DNA from: Desulfosporosinus acidiphilus SJ4
GTDB lineage: Bacteria; Bacillota; Desulfitobacteriia; Desulfitobacteriales; Desulfitobacteriaceae
NCBI RefSeq assembly: GCF_000255115.2
Contig: NC_018068.1
Location: 682,001 to 746,000 of the forward strand
Reading direction: 5' to 3'
Length of the DNA stretch: 64,000 nucleotides
In this document: in pieces, positions 1-7,889 of the stretch
Position numbering within the stretch: position 1 is the first letter of the stretch
Layout: each line of letters opens with the position of its first letter
Program-made: the position numbers and the translations under genes
The notes under the pieces: generated by a model
Told to the model about the DNA's origin: nothing
The model's database searches: none
The model's input: only the letters and a program-made list of their open reading frames with translations

Positions 1-1267
1 TAGCTTTAGTTTCGGCTTTAAGCGTTATGACTCCATTGACTGGTGTATGCTGAATAGCGTTATGTACAAGGTTATAAATGATTTGTTTTAATTCGCCTGG
101 TTCCACCGGCAGGGATGTTTCCTCAACATCGACTTCTAATGTTCGGTATTCCAGAAGCGAATTAAGCAGGGGTAAGAGTTCCGGAAGAATGCTTTGAATG
201 GAGGTTTCTGGTTTTGACGAAGATTCCTGGTTGATCTGTTTAGTCAAGCGATTGAGAGTTAATAAATCCTCGGTAAGATGAATCAATCGTTCGGTTTCAG
301 TCAGCATTGATTTATGGGCTGAAGTTAAAGTTTCTGGGTCTGTTTCCTGGTTGCGCAGCAAGATTTCCAGAAATCCGCGTATGGAAGTCAATGGAGTCCT
401 TAATTCGTGGGAAGCATCGCCGATAAATCTTGCCATTTGTTCTCTCGCTTCTGTTTCAGTCGCTAAAGAACGGTTAAGAGTTTCTAACATTTGATTCAAG
501 GCAGATCTTAGATGTGCTATTTCCGAGGCCGAGGGCTCGGAAGGAATTCGCAGGGTATAATTGCCGGCAGCAATCTTGTCGGATATCTCAGACATGCGGG
601 ACAAGGGCTGAAGAGGTTTTTTCAATATATAAAATGTTAGAAGCCCGCCAATCACGAGGATTAGTAAAGTGCTGATAAGAAAAACCTGGAGTTGGTGGTC
701 GAGGATATTACTCATTTGCGTTAGCGGGGCAGATAGTATCGCATAGCCGATTAAAGTGCTGTTGGCAGTCAGGCTTATATTTTGTCCGGTTAAACTGGTT
801 ACCGGCTCTTGGTTGAGATATATAGGCCCGGAAATAACCAGATACCGGACTCCTTTTGGAGAAGTAAAAACGGCGGTAGTGCGAAGTTTGTTTTTAGCAA
901 TCTGTTTTAGAAAAAAGGACCTTTCCAAGGCGTAGGGCCTTTTGGCTTCAGTTTCTTGCCGGCCTAGTATGTCCTCTAATTTTTTATCCGGTGAAAAGAA
1001 ACCGGCAACAACCCCGGGACCAAGGTTTGTCCAAGCTTTGGGAAAGGACTCTTTATGGTTAATCCATAGCTTTAGTTGATTGACATCGAACGAACCGATC
1101 TGTGCTTGCAGTGCTTGGGTTTCACCTTTCATTAAAAACGAATGAAGTGCCTGATATTGTATTTCTCCCATAAATAGGGAAACTAGTATAAGGCTTAACC
1201 AAAATCTCAATAATAATTTTCCGGTTAAGGAATCCTTCCAAGATACTTTACCTTCAGCCCTCGTCAT
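1..1267 (-). CDS. Sensor histidine kinase, 3' end cut by window edge
   Basis: Membrane histidine kinase of an OmpR-type two-component system. Read on the minus strand from an ATG at 1267 preceded by AGAGGA; 422 codons are visible and no stop is reached, so the C-terminal ATPase region is outside the window. TM1 is about residues 20-36, an extracytoplasmic sensor about 40-190, TM2 about 194-214, then HAMP. The H-box reads DASHELRTPLTSIRG with phospho-acceptor His287, and the dimerisation helices and start of the ATPase domain follow (QIIYNLVHNAIQHTP, an N-box). The response regulator lies 58 bases upstream in the same direction, so they form one operon. The signal sensed is not evident. Kinase call is firm; I cannot place it in a named subfamily. 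Confidence 0.93.
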   Translation of the reverse strand, partial: MTRAEGKVSWKDSLTGKLLLRFWLSLILVSLFMGEIQYQALHSFLMKGETQALQAQIGSFDVNQLKLWINHKESFPKAWTNLGPGVVAGFFSPDKKLEDILGRQETEAKRPYALERSFFLKQIAKNKLRTTAVFTSPKGVRYLVISGPIYLNQEPVTSLTGQNISLTANSTLIGYAILSAPLTQMSNILDHQLQVFLISTLLILVIGGLLTFYILKKPLQPLSRMSEISDKIAAGNYTLRIPSEPSASEIAHLRSALNQMLETLNRSLATETEAREQMARFIGDASHELRTPLTSIRGFLEILLRNQETDPETLTSAHKSMLTETERLIHLTEDLLTLNRLTKQINQESSSKPETSIQSILPELLPLLNSLLEYRTLEVDVEETSLPVEPGELKQIIYNLVHNAIQHTPVNGVITLKAETKA

Positions 1268-1325
1268 TTTGCACCGTCCTCTTCTCTGAATCTTAGATCA
1301 CTGAAACATAAGCTGCAAGCAATAG

Positions 1326-2012
1326 CTATTTGAGTGCAGGGTTTAGGCGATAACCTGCGCCACGTACTGTCTCGATCCATCGATGTTCTTTGTCGCCCAG
1401 TTTATCACGAAGATAACGGACATATACTTCGACGATATTGTCCTCACCTTCAAAGTCATAGCCCCATACGTGGTTCAAAATAGAATTCTTGCTAAGTATT
1501 CGGCCAGGGTTCCAAAGCATGTAGGTTAACAGTTTATATTCGGTGGGAGAGAGGGGAAGGGAGCAGTTGTTAAGGGTAATGGAATGGTGCGCTTCATCTA
1601 AGCAAAACGCCCCTATAGTATGTTGTCCTGCTAATTCCGGGTAGCGGTTGCGCAGTTGAACCTCGATTCTAGCCAATAGTTCTTCGAAATGAAACGGTTT
1701 CGTCAGATAATCGTTGGCCCCTTGCCTTAAGCCTATAACAATATCGGTAGCTGAATTTTTTGCTGTTAACATAATCATTGGCGCTTGACTGATTTCTGGG
1801 ACAGCCTGACATAAGCTGTTTCCATCCATAACGGGCATCATTAAATCTAAAATAATCAAATGAGGATCAAAATCAGGAATGAGATCCAAAGCGATTTGGC
1901 CATTGGCTGCAGTTTTAACAATATATCCTTCCTTACGCAAGCCTAAATCTAACATTTGCCGGATCGAGAGGTCGTCATCGACAACTAAAATTCGAAATGA
2001 AAATGATGCCAT
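1326..2012 (-). CDS. OmpR/PhoB-family response regulator
   Basis: DNA-binding response regulator of 228 residues, partner of the kinase just downstream. The receiver domain (about 1-120) has the acidic pocket D12-D14, phospho-acceptor Asp56 in LDLMMP and Lys105 in LTKPF. The C-terminal winged helix (about 130-225) ends in the usual family pattern WIETVRGAGYRL. The ATG start at 2012 has AAGGATG upstream. It is the first gene of a two-gene operon. The regulated genes are not evident. Confidence 0.95.
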   Translation of the reverse strand: MASFSFRILVVDDDLSIRQMLDLGLRKEGYIVKTAANGQIALDLIPDFDPHLIILDLMMPVMDGNSLCQAVPEISQAPMIMLTAKNSATDIVIGLRQGANDYLTKPFHFEELLARIEVQLRNRYPELAGQHTIGAFCLDEAHHSITLNNCSLPLSPTEYKLLTYMLWNPGRILSKNSILNHVWGYDFEGEDNIVEVYVRYLRDKLGDKEHRWIETVRGAGYRLNPALK

Positions 2013-2557
2013 GAAGTCACATCCTTAATTGGATTTTTCATTGTCCGTTATCAATCCACAACGGATATTGGTTATTTATGGGGGAAATCAAATAGAAATA
2101 CTATAAATCCTGTGATTGAGCTTGTGTTTATTATACATCATATTGATCATCCGAAAAAAAGGGGCGATAACTAAATTCTTAAAAATGAGAGGTACTGGTA
2201 CTCTAATCATGAATAAATGGTCATTAATAAATCATATCACTAAAATCCGCTCTGCCTATAGACATTTCACCTTGTGAATGTTATTATTTGAACAAGAAAA
2301 GAAATTCAATGAACATGAGCAAGAACACACAAGCACAAGCAATAAGCCAAGAAAAGAAACAGGTAAAGGATAAAGGTAAGGTTAATTAAAAGTGCAGAAA
2401 AAGGAAATAATTCAAAAGGTTTTGTGATTGTATACACTATCTCAAGGCCGAAGACAATTTTCTTTAAGTTATTTAAAAAATTTACTCTTACTAAGGATTA
2501 GTCCTGGTTAAGTTGGATGGTTAATACGGTTAATGATATTTTAAGGAGGCGTTGTTT
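2013..2557. other. Intergenic stretch, no clear gene
   Basis: About 545 bases of A/T-rich sequence between the response regulator and a small membrane protein. A 26-codon reading frame at 2309-2389 (start MNMSKNTQAQ, very lysine and glutamine rich) has only a weak ribosome binding site and is not called. Promoters for both flanking genes must lie here, but no convincing -35/-10 pair was picked out. Confidence 0.5.
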
Positions 2558-2719
2558 ATGTTAACATGGATTTCAATGATTATCCTGAGTATTTTTCTTA
2601 TCTCCTGTGCAGTGGTAATAGTTACTTCCTGTTATCAGATTTTTAAACTGATACGACAGTTCCCGGGGGAAAGAGATATGGCAATAAAACAGCGGCAATT
2701 AAAAATTAGCCATGGCTAA
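2558..2719 (+). CDS. Small single-span membrane protein (53 aa)
   Basis: Reading frame of 53 codons with ATG at 2558 and a strong AAGGAGGCG ribosome binding site at 2542-2550. The first half is one hydrophobic helix (about residues 3-27, rich in I, L, V and F, with three cysteines) and the second half is basic (KLIRQF, AIKQRQLK), suggesting one membrane segment with a cytoplasmic tail. A hairpin terminator follows 14 bases after the stop, so it is probably a one-gene transcript. I do not recognise the family and assign no function. Confidence 0.6.
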   Translation: MLTWISMIILSIFLISCAVVIVTSCYQIFKLIRQFPGERDMAIKQRQLKISHG

Positions 2720-2732
2720 GCAGGATTTAGAG

Positions 2733-2766
2733 GGCTATCACTGTTAAAAAGTGATAGCCTATTTTT
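2733..2766 (+). terminator. Rho-independent terminator
   Basis: Perfect 10-bp stem GGCTATCACT (2733-2742) with AGTGATAGCC (2750-2759), 7-base loop, followed by TATTTTTTAT. Ends the transcript of the 53-residue membrane protein. Confidence 0.85.
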
Positions 2767-2807
2767 TATACGGTTTACGAAGGTGGGGTAGAGTCCTCAT
2801 CTGAAAA

Positions 2808-2840
2808 CCCGATGTTCAGCTTTAGCTGAACGAGTTCACT
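2808..2840. repeat. Dispersed intergenic repeat, copy A
   Basis: Thirty-three bases that recur at 26225-26257 with three differences. The core forms a hairpin, TTCAGC-TTTA-GCTGAA, followed by CGAGTTCACT. Both copies lie in non-coding DNA shortly before a gene on the plus strand. Function unknown. Confidence 0.6.
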
Positions 2841-2999
2841 CTCGGCCTCTTACTCTTAAACAAGCATTTGATCCTTCAAGGTATCTTGAGTAATGCTGGT
2901 TTTGGCACGGAGTTTTATGAAACCAAAACAAACTTCTAGCGTTAGGAGTGTATTCTTATGAAATTAATGGAGACCCTGATACTGGAGGTGACTTTATTA

Positions 3000-3590
3000 A
3001 TGTTCAAAATTAAAGATCGTATTGTAGTGGGGGCTATTAGCGGCATCCTCTCAGCATCTGTTGGAAGAACTGCAAATAAAGTTAATTATGCGCTTGGCTT
3101 GACCGATATTAGATATAATCCCATGGCAGCTAATTTATTTTTGCCCAAGAAAGTTATCCAGAGCCGGCAAGGTGTACTGCTTGGTTTGGTTGTTAACAAT
3201 ATTGGTGTAGCTGCCAACGGAATAGCACTGACCTATCTTCTGTCTGCAACGGGTAAAGACTATAAACTTTTAAAAGGTCTGGGGGCAGGTGCGTTTTCCT
3301 GGATTATGGTCGATGGATTCATCGGAAGTCAACTATTAAAAATAAAGAGCAGTAAACCGTTTGCGCCGACTATGCGTTTATTAGAACACCTATTATATGG
3401 AGCTTTGTGTTCAACGCTAATTACAAAGCTGGGTGATGATAGCCTTTTTCCCTCCAAAATTAATAGTTCCTCAAAACAAATTCCTTCAACTTATACGGGA
3501 ATAAGTCAATCAAGTAAATCAAAACTCTCACCTGAAATTATGTATAATCAGACGAATATTGGAAGTGAAAGTTTAAGTCGCTTACATTAA
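3000..3590 (+). CDS. Hypothetical membrane protein (196 aa)
   Basis: Not recognised with confidence. I chose the ATG at 3000 because GGAGGTG lies 9 bases upstream; an in-frame ATG at 2958 has only a weak GGAGTG. The protein begins MFKIKDRIVVGAISG and has hydrophobic or glycine-rich stretches near residues 8-20, 58-82 and 93-113, with a final one near 130-143. The last 50 residues are polar and serine-rich (SSSKQIPSTY, SQSSKSKLS). This suggests an integral membrane protein with a soluble tail. It stands alone, followed by a terminator at 3639-3679. No catalytic motif was seen. Confidence 0.7.
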   Translation: MFKIKDRIVVGAISGILSASVGRTANKVNYALGLTDIRYNPMAANLFLPKKVIQSRQGVLLGLVVNNIGVAANGIALTYLLSATGKDYKLLKGLGAGAFSWIMVDGFIGSQLLKIKSSKPFAPTMRLLEHLLYGALCSTLITKLGDDSLFPSKINSSSKQIPSTYTGISQSSKSKLSPEIMYNQTNIGSESLSRLH

Positions 3591-3638
3591 ACAAACAGCC
3601 AAACATAAGATAATGAGAAATCAAAAATTAACAAAGTT

Positions 3639-3679
3639 AAAAAAGCCGGTTATCCAAGATTCCGAAAAACGGCTTTTTT
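3639..3679 (+). terminator. Rho-independent terminator
   Basis: AAAAAAGCCG (3639-3648) pairs with CGGCTTTTTT (3670-3679). The A and T tracts make it usable in both directions. It ends the preceding membrane-protein gene. Confidence 0.75.
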
Positions 3680-3695
3680 AGCTTTGACTACAAAA

Positions 3696-3726
3696 AGGAA
3701 CCCCCAGTTAAATCTGCGGGGTTCCT
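3696..3726 (-). terminator. Terminator of the cit operon
   Basis: AGGAACCCC (3696-3704) pairs with GGGGTTCCT (3718-3726). On the minus strand the stem is followed by TTTTTG, and it lies about 60 bases past the citF stop, so it closes the citDEF transcript. Confidence 0.75.
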
Positions 3727-3787
3727 ATAGTAGCTACGAACTTGACGACTATGGATTATAAAATTAGACGGTACCGCAACAAAATGT

Positions 3788-5329
3788 TTAGAGTGGTTTT
3801 CTAACCACGTCAATAACGGTTCCATCCCGGTACTCAACAATGGCAACAATCTGATCAGATAGTTCGATTGGTTCCGGTTTGCCGGTTAAACGTTCGGCAA
3901 TGTTTTTTAATTCTTCAATCGGGACGATTGGAAGGTCAGTCTCTTTAAGTTTATCGATCAGATCTTGACGACCAGGGTTAACCGCTATCCCGCGTTCAGT
4001 AACAAGTACATCGATGGTCTCTCCGGGAGTCGTTACCGTGGTTACATGATCCTTGACAACAGGAAGGCGGCCTTTAGTTAGGTTTGTAACCACGATAGCC
4101 AGTTTTGAGCCTGCAGCGGTATCATTATGTCCGCCGGAAGCGCCAATAATAATTCCGTCAGAACCGGTGACAACATTGACATTAAAGTCGGTATCAATCT
4201 CTGTAGCACCTAAGATCATGACATCGAGGTTATTGACAACGGCTCCCCGGTTGTGAGGATTTCCATAAAGTGAACCGCTCATTTTTTGGTGTTTGGGATT
4301 ATCACGAATTGAAGCAATTGCTTTTAGGTCAAAACACTGAACATCAAAAAGTGAGCGAAATAGACCTTCATTGAGCATATCTACCATATAACCGGTGATG
4401 CCGCCGGCAGCAAAGCTTCCCACGACATTCTTTTCTTGCATGAACTTACGGACTTCGGCCGCTACTGCTAAAGATGTTCCTCCGGCACCCGTTTGGAAGG
4501 ACATACCCTCTTTAATATATCCCGTTGCTTCAATCACTTGAGCTGCAAGCTTAGCAATGCGCAAACCAACGGGATCTTTCGTGACGGTTAAAGTTCCCGA
4601 GACAATTCCGTTGGGATCACCGATTGATTCTATTTTAACGACATAATCAACATTATCCTGACTTATCTCAATAGGGCAAGCCGGGTAAGGTACGAGATTA
4701 TCGGTAACAGCAACCACATAATCCGCATATTGAGCATCCGAAACTGAATAAGCTAATGTGCCGCAGGCAGCCTTTCCCTGAACTCCATTCAGGTTGCCGT
4801 AAAAATCTGCCGTAGGTGCAGCAATAAAGGCAACATCGATATGCAGGTCTCCGCTCTCTATGGCACGGGGACGGCCTCCATGACTCATAAGAACTGCCGG
4901 TTTTTGTAAAAATCCTTTAGAGATTGCTGTGGCTACAGACCCGGGTGCGATGTAGTTTGCCGACATTCCGGTGATAATCCCACGTTTAATATAATCGGCA
5001 AGTGGTTCGTGAACTTTGAAAATACCGGAGGCAGCAACAGTAATGTCCTTAACCCCGCGTTTCGCAATGGCTTCCATGACTAGATTCATTACGTAATCTC
5101 CATTCCGGAGATGGTGGTGGAAGGAAACTGTCATGCCGTCTCGAATGCCGACTTTATCCAGGACTTCTTCAATAGTTTCTACGAGTTTGTTTTCACCTGG
5201 CTTTACCGAACGCAATTTTACCGATGTTTTAGTGCGCTCTCCATAATTTGCAAGAGCTCCGTCAAAAGGTTTTACTTGACCGTAACCCTTAATATACTCT
5301 GGAATTTCACGTCCTACTCTGTTCTTCAT
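3788..5329 (-). CDS. citF: Citrate lyase alpha subunit (citrate:CoA/ACP transferase)
   Basis: CitF swaps the acetyl group on the acyl carrier protein for citrate, giving citryl-ACP. The protein is 513 residues, the usual family length, and reads as CitF throughout: early region IPEYIKGYGQVKPFDGAL, HHHLRNGDYVMNLV, and glycine-rich CoA-transferase segments such as GASGGHNDTAAG near residue 400. ATG start at 5329 with GAGGGG upstream. It is last in the citD-citE-citF operon, 23 bases after citE. No citC ligase, citX or citG lies in the window, so maturation genes must be elsewhere. Its partner CitE looks abnormal, so citrate cleavage is not assured. Confidence 0.95.
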   Translation of the reverse strand: MKNRVGREIPEYIKGYGQVKPFDGALANYGERTKTSVKLRSVKPGENKLVETIEEVLDKVGIRDGMTVSFHHHLRNGDYVMNLVMEAIAKRGVKDITVAASGIFKVHEPLADYIKRGIITGMSANYIAPGSVATAISKGFLQKPAVLMSHGGRPRAIESGDLHIDVAFIAAPTADFYGNLNGVQGKAACGTLAYSVSDAQYADYVVAVTDNLVPYPACPIEISQDNVDYVVKIESIGDPNGIVSGTLTVTKDPVGLRIAKLAAQVIEATGYIKEGMSFQTGAGGTSLAVAAEVRKFMQEKNVVGSFAAGGITGYMVDMLNEGLFRSLFDVQCFDLKAIASIRDNPKHQKMSGSLYGNPHNRGAVVNNLDVMILGATEIDTDFNVNVVTGSDGIIIGASGGHNDTAAGSKLAIVVTNLTKGRLPVVKDHVTTVTTPGETIDVLVTERGIAVNPGRQDLIDKLKETDLPIVPIEELKNIAERLTGKPEPIELSDQIVAIVEYRDGTVIDVVRKPL

Positions 5330-5352
5330 GCATACCCCTCGTTTCCATTTGC

Positions 5353-6057
5353 TTAAACAAAGATTTTATGAATTGTATCAATTTGCCGGCCATCAATGGC
5401 AGCCTTGCCCGTGAAACCAAGATTACGAGCATTTAGAGAATCCTTCTCTAAGCCCTCGATATCGTTGACGTCAGTAAAGACGGTATCAAAACTCTTAATG
5501 CCTGCTGCTCGGCAAGCCATGGCGACTTTGCTCCGAGCATAGAGGATTTCGTCGCCTTCTTTGCTGCGGTTGATCCCAAGTTCTCGTGCTAAACCTTCTG
5601 CATTGAAAAAGACTCCGTTGACTCTGGGTGAAGCACTAAGAACTGAAGAGATGTTCTCAAGAGCCTCAACCGTTTCAATCACCGGGATCAATCCAATACT
5701 GCCTTGGTTAAGTCCGGCGTTCTTTTCAGACTCTGATAAAACTTTTTCAACGTTTTGCAGCTGTTCTGCGCTTGCCTGAGAAACTATGAAGGCAACCGGC
5801 TTTACAGGGGTGATGACTTCAATATCTTTAGCTCCCAAACCTGATTGCAGGGAGTTTATTCTCACTACAACTTGAACGTTTTCATAATCCATAAAGTTAA
5901 TGGCCTCTTTTACTAAGATACGGGCACTGTCTTTTTCGTCAATACTTACACCATCTGCCAAATCTAGGGCAAGCAAATCCGGATTAAACACCGGTGCATT
6001 TTGAAGACGTTGGGGATTGTTTCCTGGAATAATAAGCATACTCCTGTTTAAACTCAT
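5353..6057 (-). CDS. citE: Citrate lyase beta subunit-like protein, divergent and short
   Basis: CitE normally splits citryl-ACP into oxaloacetate and acetyl-ACP. This 234-residue copy keeps the family order: RSMLIIPGNN, VVVRINSL, IPVIETVEAL, KEGDEILYARSKV, FTDVNDIEGL and GFTGKAAI. It stops about 55-60 residues before the usual end, after IHKIF. Several expected residues differ: the DLED motif reads DLAD, the LPK lysine site reads IVSQ, GAED reads NAEG (losing a metal-binding Asp), and the NPRQ/HPRQ motif reads DGRQ. No frameshift explains the short end, because citF begins 23 bases later. It has a good GGAG ribosome binding site and an open frame, so it is expressed in context. It may be catalytically altered or structural. 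Gene identity is firm; activity is doubtful. Confidence 0.85.
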   Translation of the reverse strand: MSLNRSMLIIPGNNPQRLQNAPVFNPDLLALDLADGVSIDEKDSARILVKEAINFMDYENVQVVVRINSLQSGLGAKDIEVITPVKPVAFIVSQASAEQLQNVEKVLSESEKNAGLNQGSIGLIPVIETVEALENISSVLSASPRVNGVFFNAEGLARELGINRSKEGDEILYARSKVAMACRAAGIKSFDTVFTDVNDIEGLEKDSLNARNLGFTGKAAIDGRQIDTIHKIFV

Positions 6058-6098
6058 CTCGATACTCCTTTTGCATTCATCTTAGTGATTTTCCAAGC

Positions 6099-6371
6099 TC
6101 AAATAGAAGCTCTTTCAAGGGCGGTCAGAACTCTTGCTCTATAGGTATAATCTAAAGCACCTTTGTCTTGAGCTTTAATCAGTGCGTTATCAATTCCTTT
6201 TTGCTTTACGGTTTCCAGAATTACTTTTTCGATTTGTTTACCAAACTGTTTTTGAATGACACGTTTTGTTTCGAGCTCGACTTTAATACCGCCTTCAGGA
6301 TTAGGTGCAACTGTAACAAGAACATCACTTGATTCGATAGCTCCGGCTTGTGCAGTTTTGTTGATTTTCAT
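6099..6371 (-). CDS. citD: Citrate lyase acyl carrier protein (gamma subunit)
   Basis: CitD carries the phosphoribosyl-dephospho-CoA arm on which citrate is processed. The protein is 90 residues, close to the usual size. The N-terminal motif AIESSDVLVTVAPN contains the serine (Ser14 or Ser15) expected to hold the prosthetic group. ATG start at 6371 with AGGAGG upstream. It is the first gene of citDEF. Confidence 0.93.
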   Translation of the reverse strand: MKINKTAQAGAIESSDVLVTVAPNPEGGIKVELETKRVIQKQFGKQIEKVILETVKQKGIDNALIKAQDKGALDYTYRARVLTALERASI

Positions 6372-6541
6372 CGATTAATCCTCCTATTAGTTAATTGTCA
6401 AATATTTCACATATCCCCAAAAAACTTCTGCTCGGGCAAATAACCATCAACTTCTAACATACCCAAAAGTAAAGCCTTTATCAAGAAGTAGCGCAACAAA
6501 ATTTTGTGTTAACAGCATATTTCGGAAACTTTGCATTAGCC

Positions 6542-6569
6542 ATGTTTCATTCTACAAAACTATGTTTCA
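6542..6569 (-). promoter_or_regulatory. Direct repeats upstream of citD
   Basis: ATGTTTCA occurs at 6542-6549 and again at 6562-6569, exactly 20 bases apart, about two helical turns. The pair sits about 170 bases before the citD start in a region with no gene. Spacing fits a dimeric regulator on one DNA face, but no protein is shown to bind it. Confidence 0.3.
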
Positions 6570-6645
6570 AATGCTGGATGAAATCTCTCATTTTAAATAA
6601 AGCCTTACTTAGACAATGATTTGTCAATTAAGCAGCATAAAACAA

Positions 6646-7032
6646 TTATCTATCGGGGCTTAGCAACTCACTAAGGCGATGTGTAAAATAGGTTTTGATG
6701 TGCGATGCATATTCGGGTTTTAAACTGAATTTGCTGAAGTAACAGGTAAAATCCCTATCTAAGCCGTATGTTCCGGATTCAGCCCATTCTGCATCGAGGG
6801 AGCAGGTGGCTTTTACCTGATCGTATAAATAGGGGGAATTGGAGAATTTCTCAAGCAACGCTTGCAGTTCATGCTCTATCTGTGGGTGAGGGAAAAAAAG
6901 ATTAAAAAACTTTTTGAAGTTGCCATATCGATAGGAACCTTCTTCTTCCCAGACAAAAGGTTTATCACAAGATTCCAAGATATCCCGACACGTTTGAATC
7001 ATCTTATCATTATCTTTAATTTCTGATGACAT
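6646..7032 (-). CDS. Hypothetical soluble protein (128 aa)
   Basis: Start ATG at 7032 (MSSEIKDND) chosen because AGAGGTG sits 6 bases upstream; a GTG three codons earlier overlaps that site. The protein is acidic, rich in aromatic residues, with no membrane segment or signal peptide, and it holds paired aromatic stretches (KKFFNLFFPHP, CYFSKF). I do not recognise the family. It is monocistronic, with the nearest same-strand gene more than 270 bases away. No function is proposed. Confidence 0.65.
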   Translation of the reverse strand: MSSEIKDNDKMIQTCRDILESCDKPFVWEEEGSYRYGNFKKFFNLFFPHPQIEHELQALLEKFSNSPYLYDQVKATCSLDAEWAESGTYGLDRDFTCYFSKFSLKPEYASHIKTYFTHRLSELLSPDR

Positions 7033-7321
7033 TTGATACACCTCTATAAATTTATCCTTAGCTATTATACAACGACATTGTGTAGAAATGAACTTTACAA
7101 TATATTAAGAAAATTTGGAATAAGGCGTCTTATTATTAAATAATTTCTGGAAATCCCTAAGCTGATAGGACTATAAAATGCAAAAGGCATAATTTGAAAT
7201 TGGAGAAGTGCTTTTAGCATCAAAATCAATGACCTAATGTACTAATCATGCATTCGAAGAATTGCTACAATATTAACAAGAAAAATTGAATGCTTCCATC
7301 AGGGGAACATGAGGTGAAATT

Positions 7322-7672
7322 TTGAAAAGAGCATTGATTGTTAATAATTCAGCATCGGAAAGACGATCTATCAAGAAGCTTTTGGAAAATAGCGGCTTTG
7401 TTGTTGTGGGCGAAGCCGAAAATGGGTTAAGGGGTATAAAGTTTTATCATGAGCTGAACCCCGATTTTGTGACAATGGATATTTCAATGCCGGAGTTAGA
7501 CGGTATAGAGACGCTTAAAATAATTAAAAAAATAGATAAAGATGCCAGGATTTTCATTATTGCCTCTTCTGATCATGAACAGAAGGTACAAGAGGCCATG
7601 GAGTCAGGTGCTGTCGGATTTATTCTAAAGTCGTTTTCTGAAACCAAAGATGAATGCAAGAAGAATAAGTAA
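7322..7672 (+). CDS. Single-domain response regulator with altered acidic pocket
   Basis: CheY/Spo0F-like receiver of 116 residues with no output domain. Phospho-acceptor Asp53 is present in TMDISMPELDG, with Ser82 and Lys103 in the expected places. The two acidic residues that normally bind magnesium near the N terminus are both asparagine here (VNNSASERR, N8-N9), which may weaken phosphorylation. Start is TTG at 7322, 6 bases after GAGGTG; an ATG just upstream meets a stop immediately. It sits 20 bases before a Spo0E-like phosphatase gene, which suggests a link to a phosphorelay. Confidence 0.88.
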   Translation: MKRALIVNNSASERRSIKKLLENSGFVVVGEAENGLRGIKFYHELNPDFVTMDISMPELDGIETLKIIKKIDKDARIFIIASSDHEQKVQEAMESGAVGFILKSFSETKDECKKNK

Positions 7673-7692
7673 GTTTGAGGGAGGATTATATT

Positions 7693-7878
7693 ATGTTTGA
7701 AAGAATTGAAAAGCTAAGATCTAAGCTTCATTCAGCTTGGGGAAAAAGTTCTTCTGATGAAATATTAGCTCTCAGTCAAGAGCTGGATGTAGAAATTGTT
7801 GAATATATGAAGCATACATTAGCTTCCCAGAGGCAGCAGCTAAAAGTTCAGCTTCGGTTTGGCAGTGATTATGATTAA
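7693..7878 (+). CDS. Spo0E-like aspartyl-phosphate phosphatase
   Basis: Small protein of 61 residues with the Spo0E signature in ALSQELDVEIVEYMK. This family removes phosphate from Spo0A-type response regulators and so delays sporulation. The ATG at 7693 has GGGAGGA upstream. It follows the receiver-only gene in the same direction, so the two are probably co-transcribed, and its target could be that receiver or Spo0A. The last 15 residues are polar and unrelated to the core motif. Confidence 0.85.
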   Translation: MFERIEKLRSKLHSAWGKSSSDEILALSQELDVEIVEYMKHTLASQRQQLKVQLRFGSDYD

Positions 7879-7889
7879 TTTGAGAATAA

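Noticed and set aside
2309-2389. 26-codon lysine- and glutamine-rich frame
   Set aside because: Weak ribosome binding site, low complexity and no terminator or operon context.
6531-6551. Sigma-54 promoter on the minus strand before citD
   Set aside because: GG and GC are only 5 bases apart, not 10.
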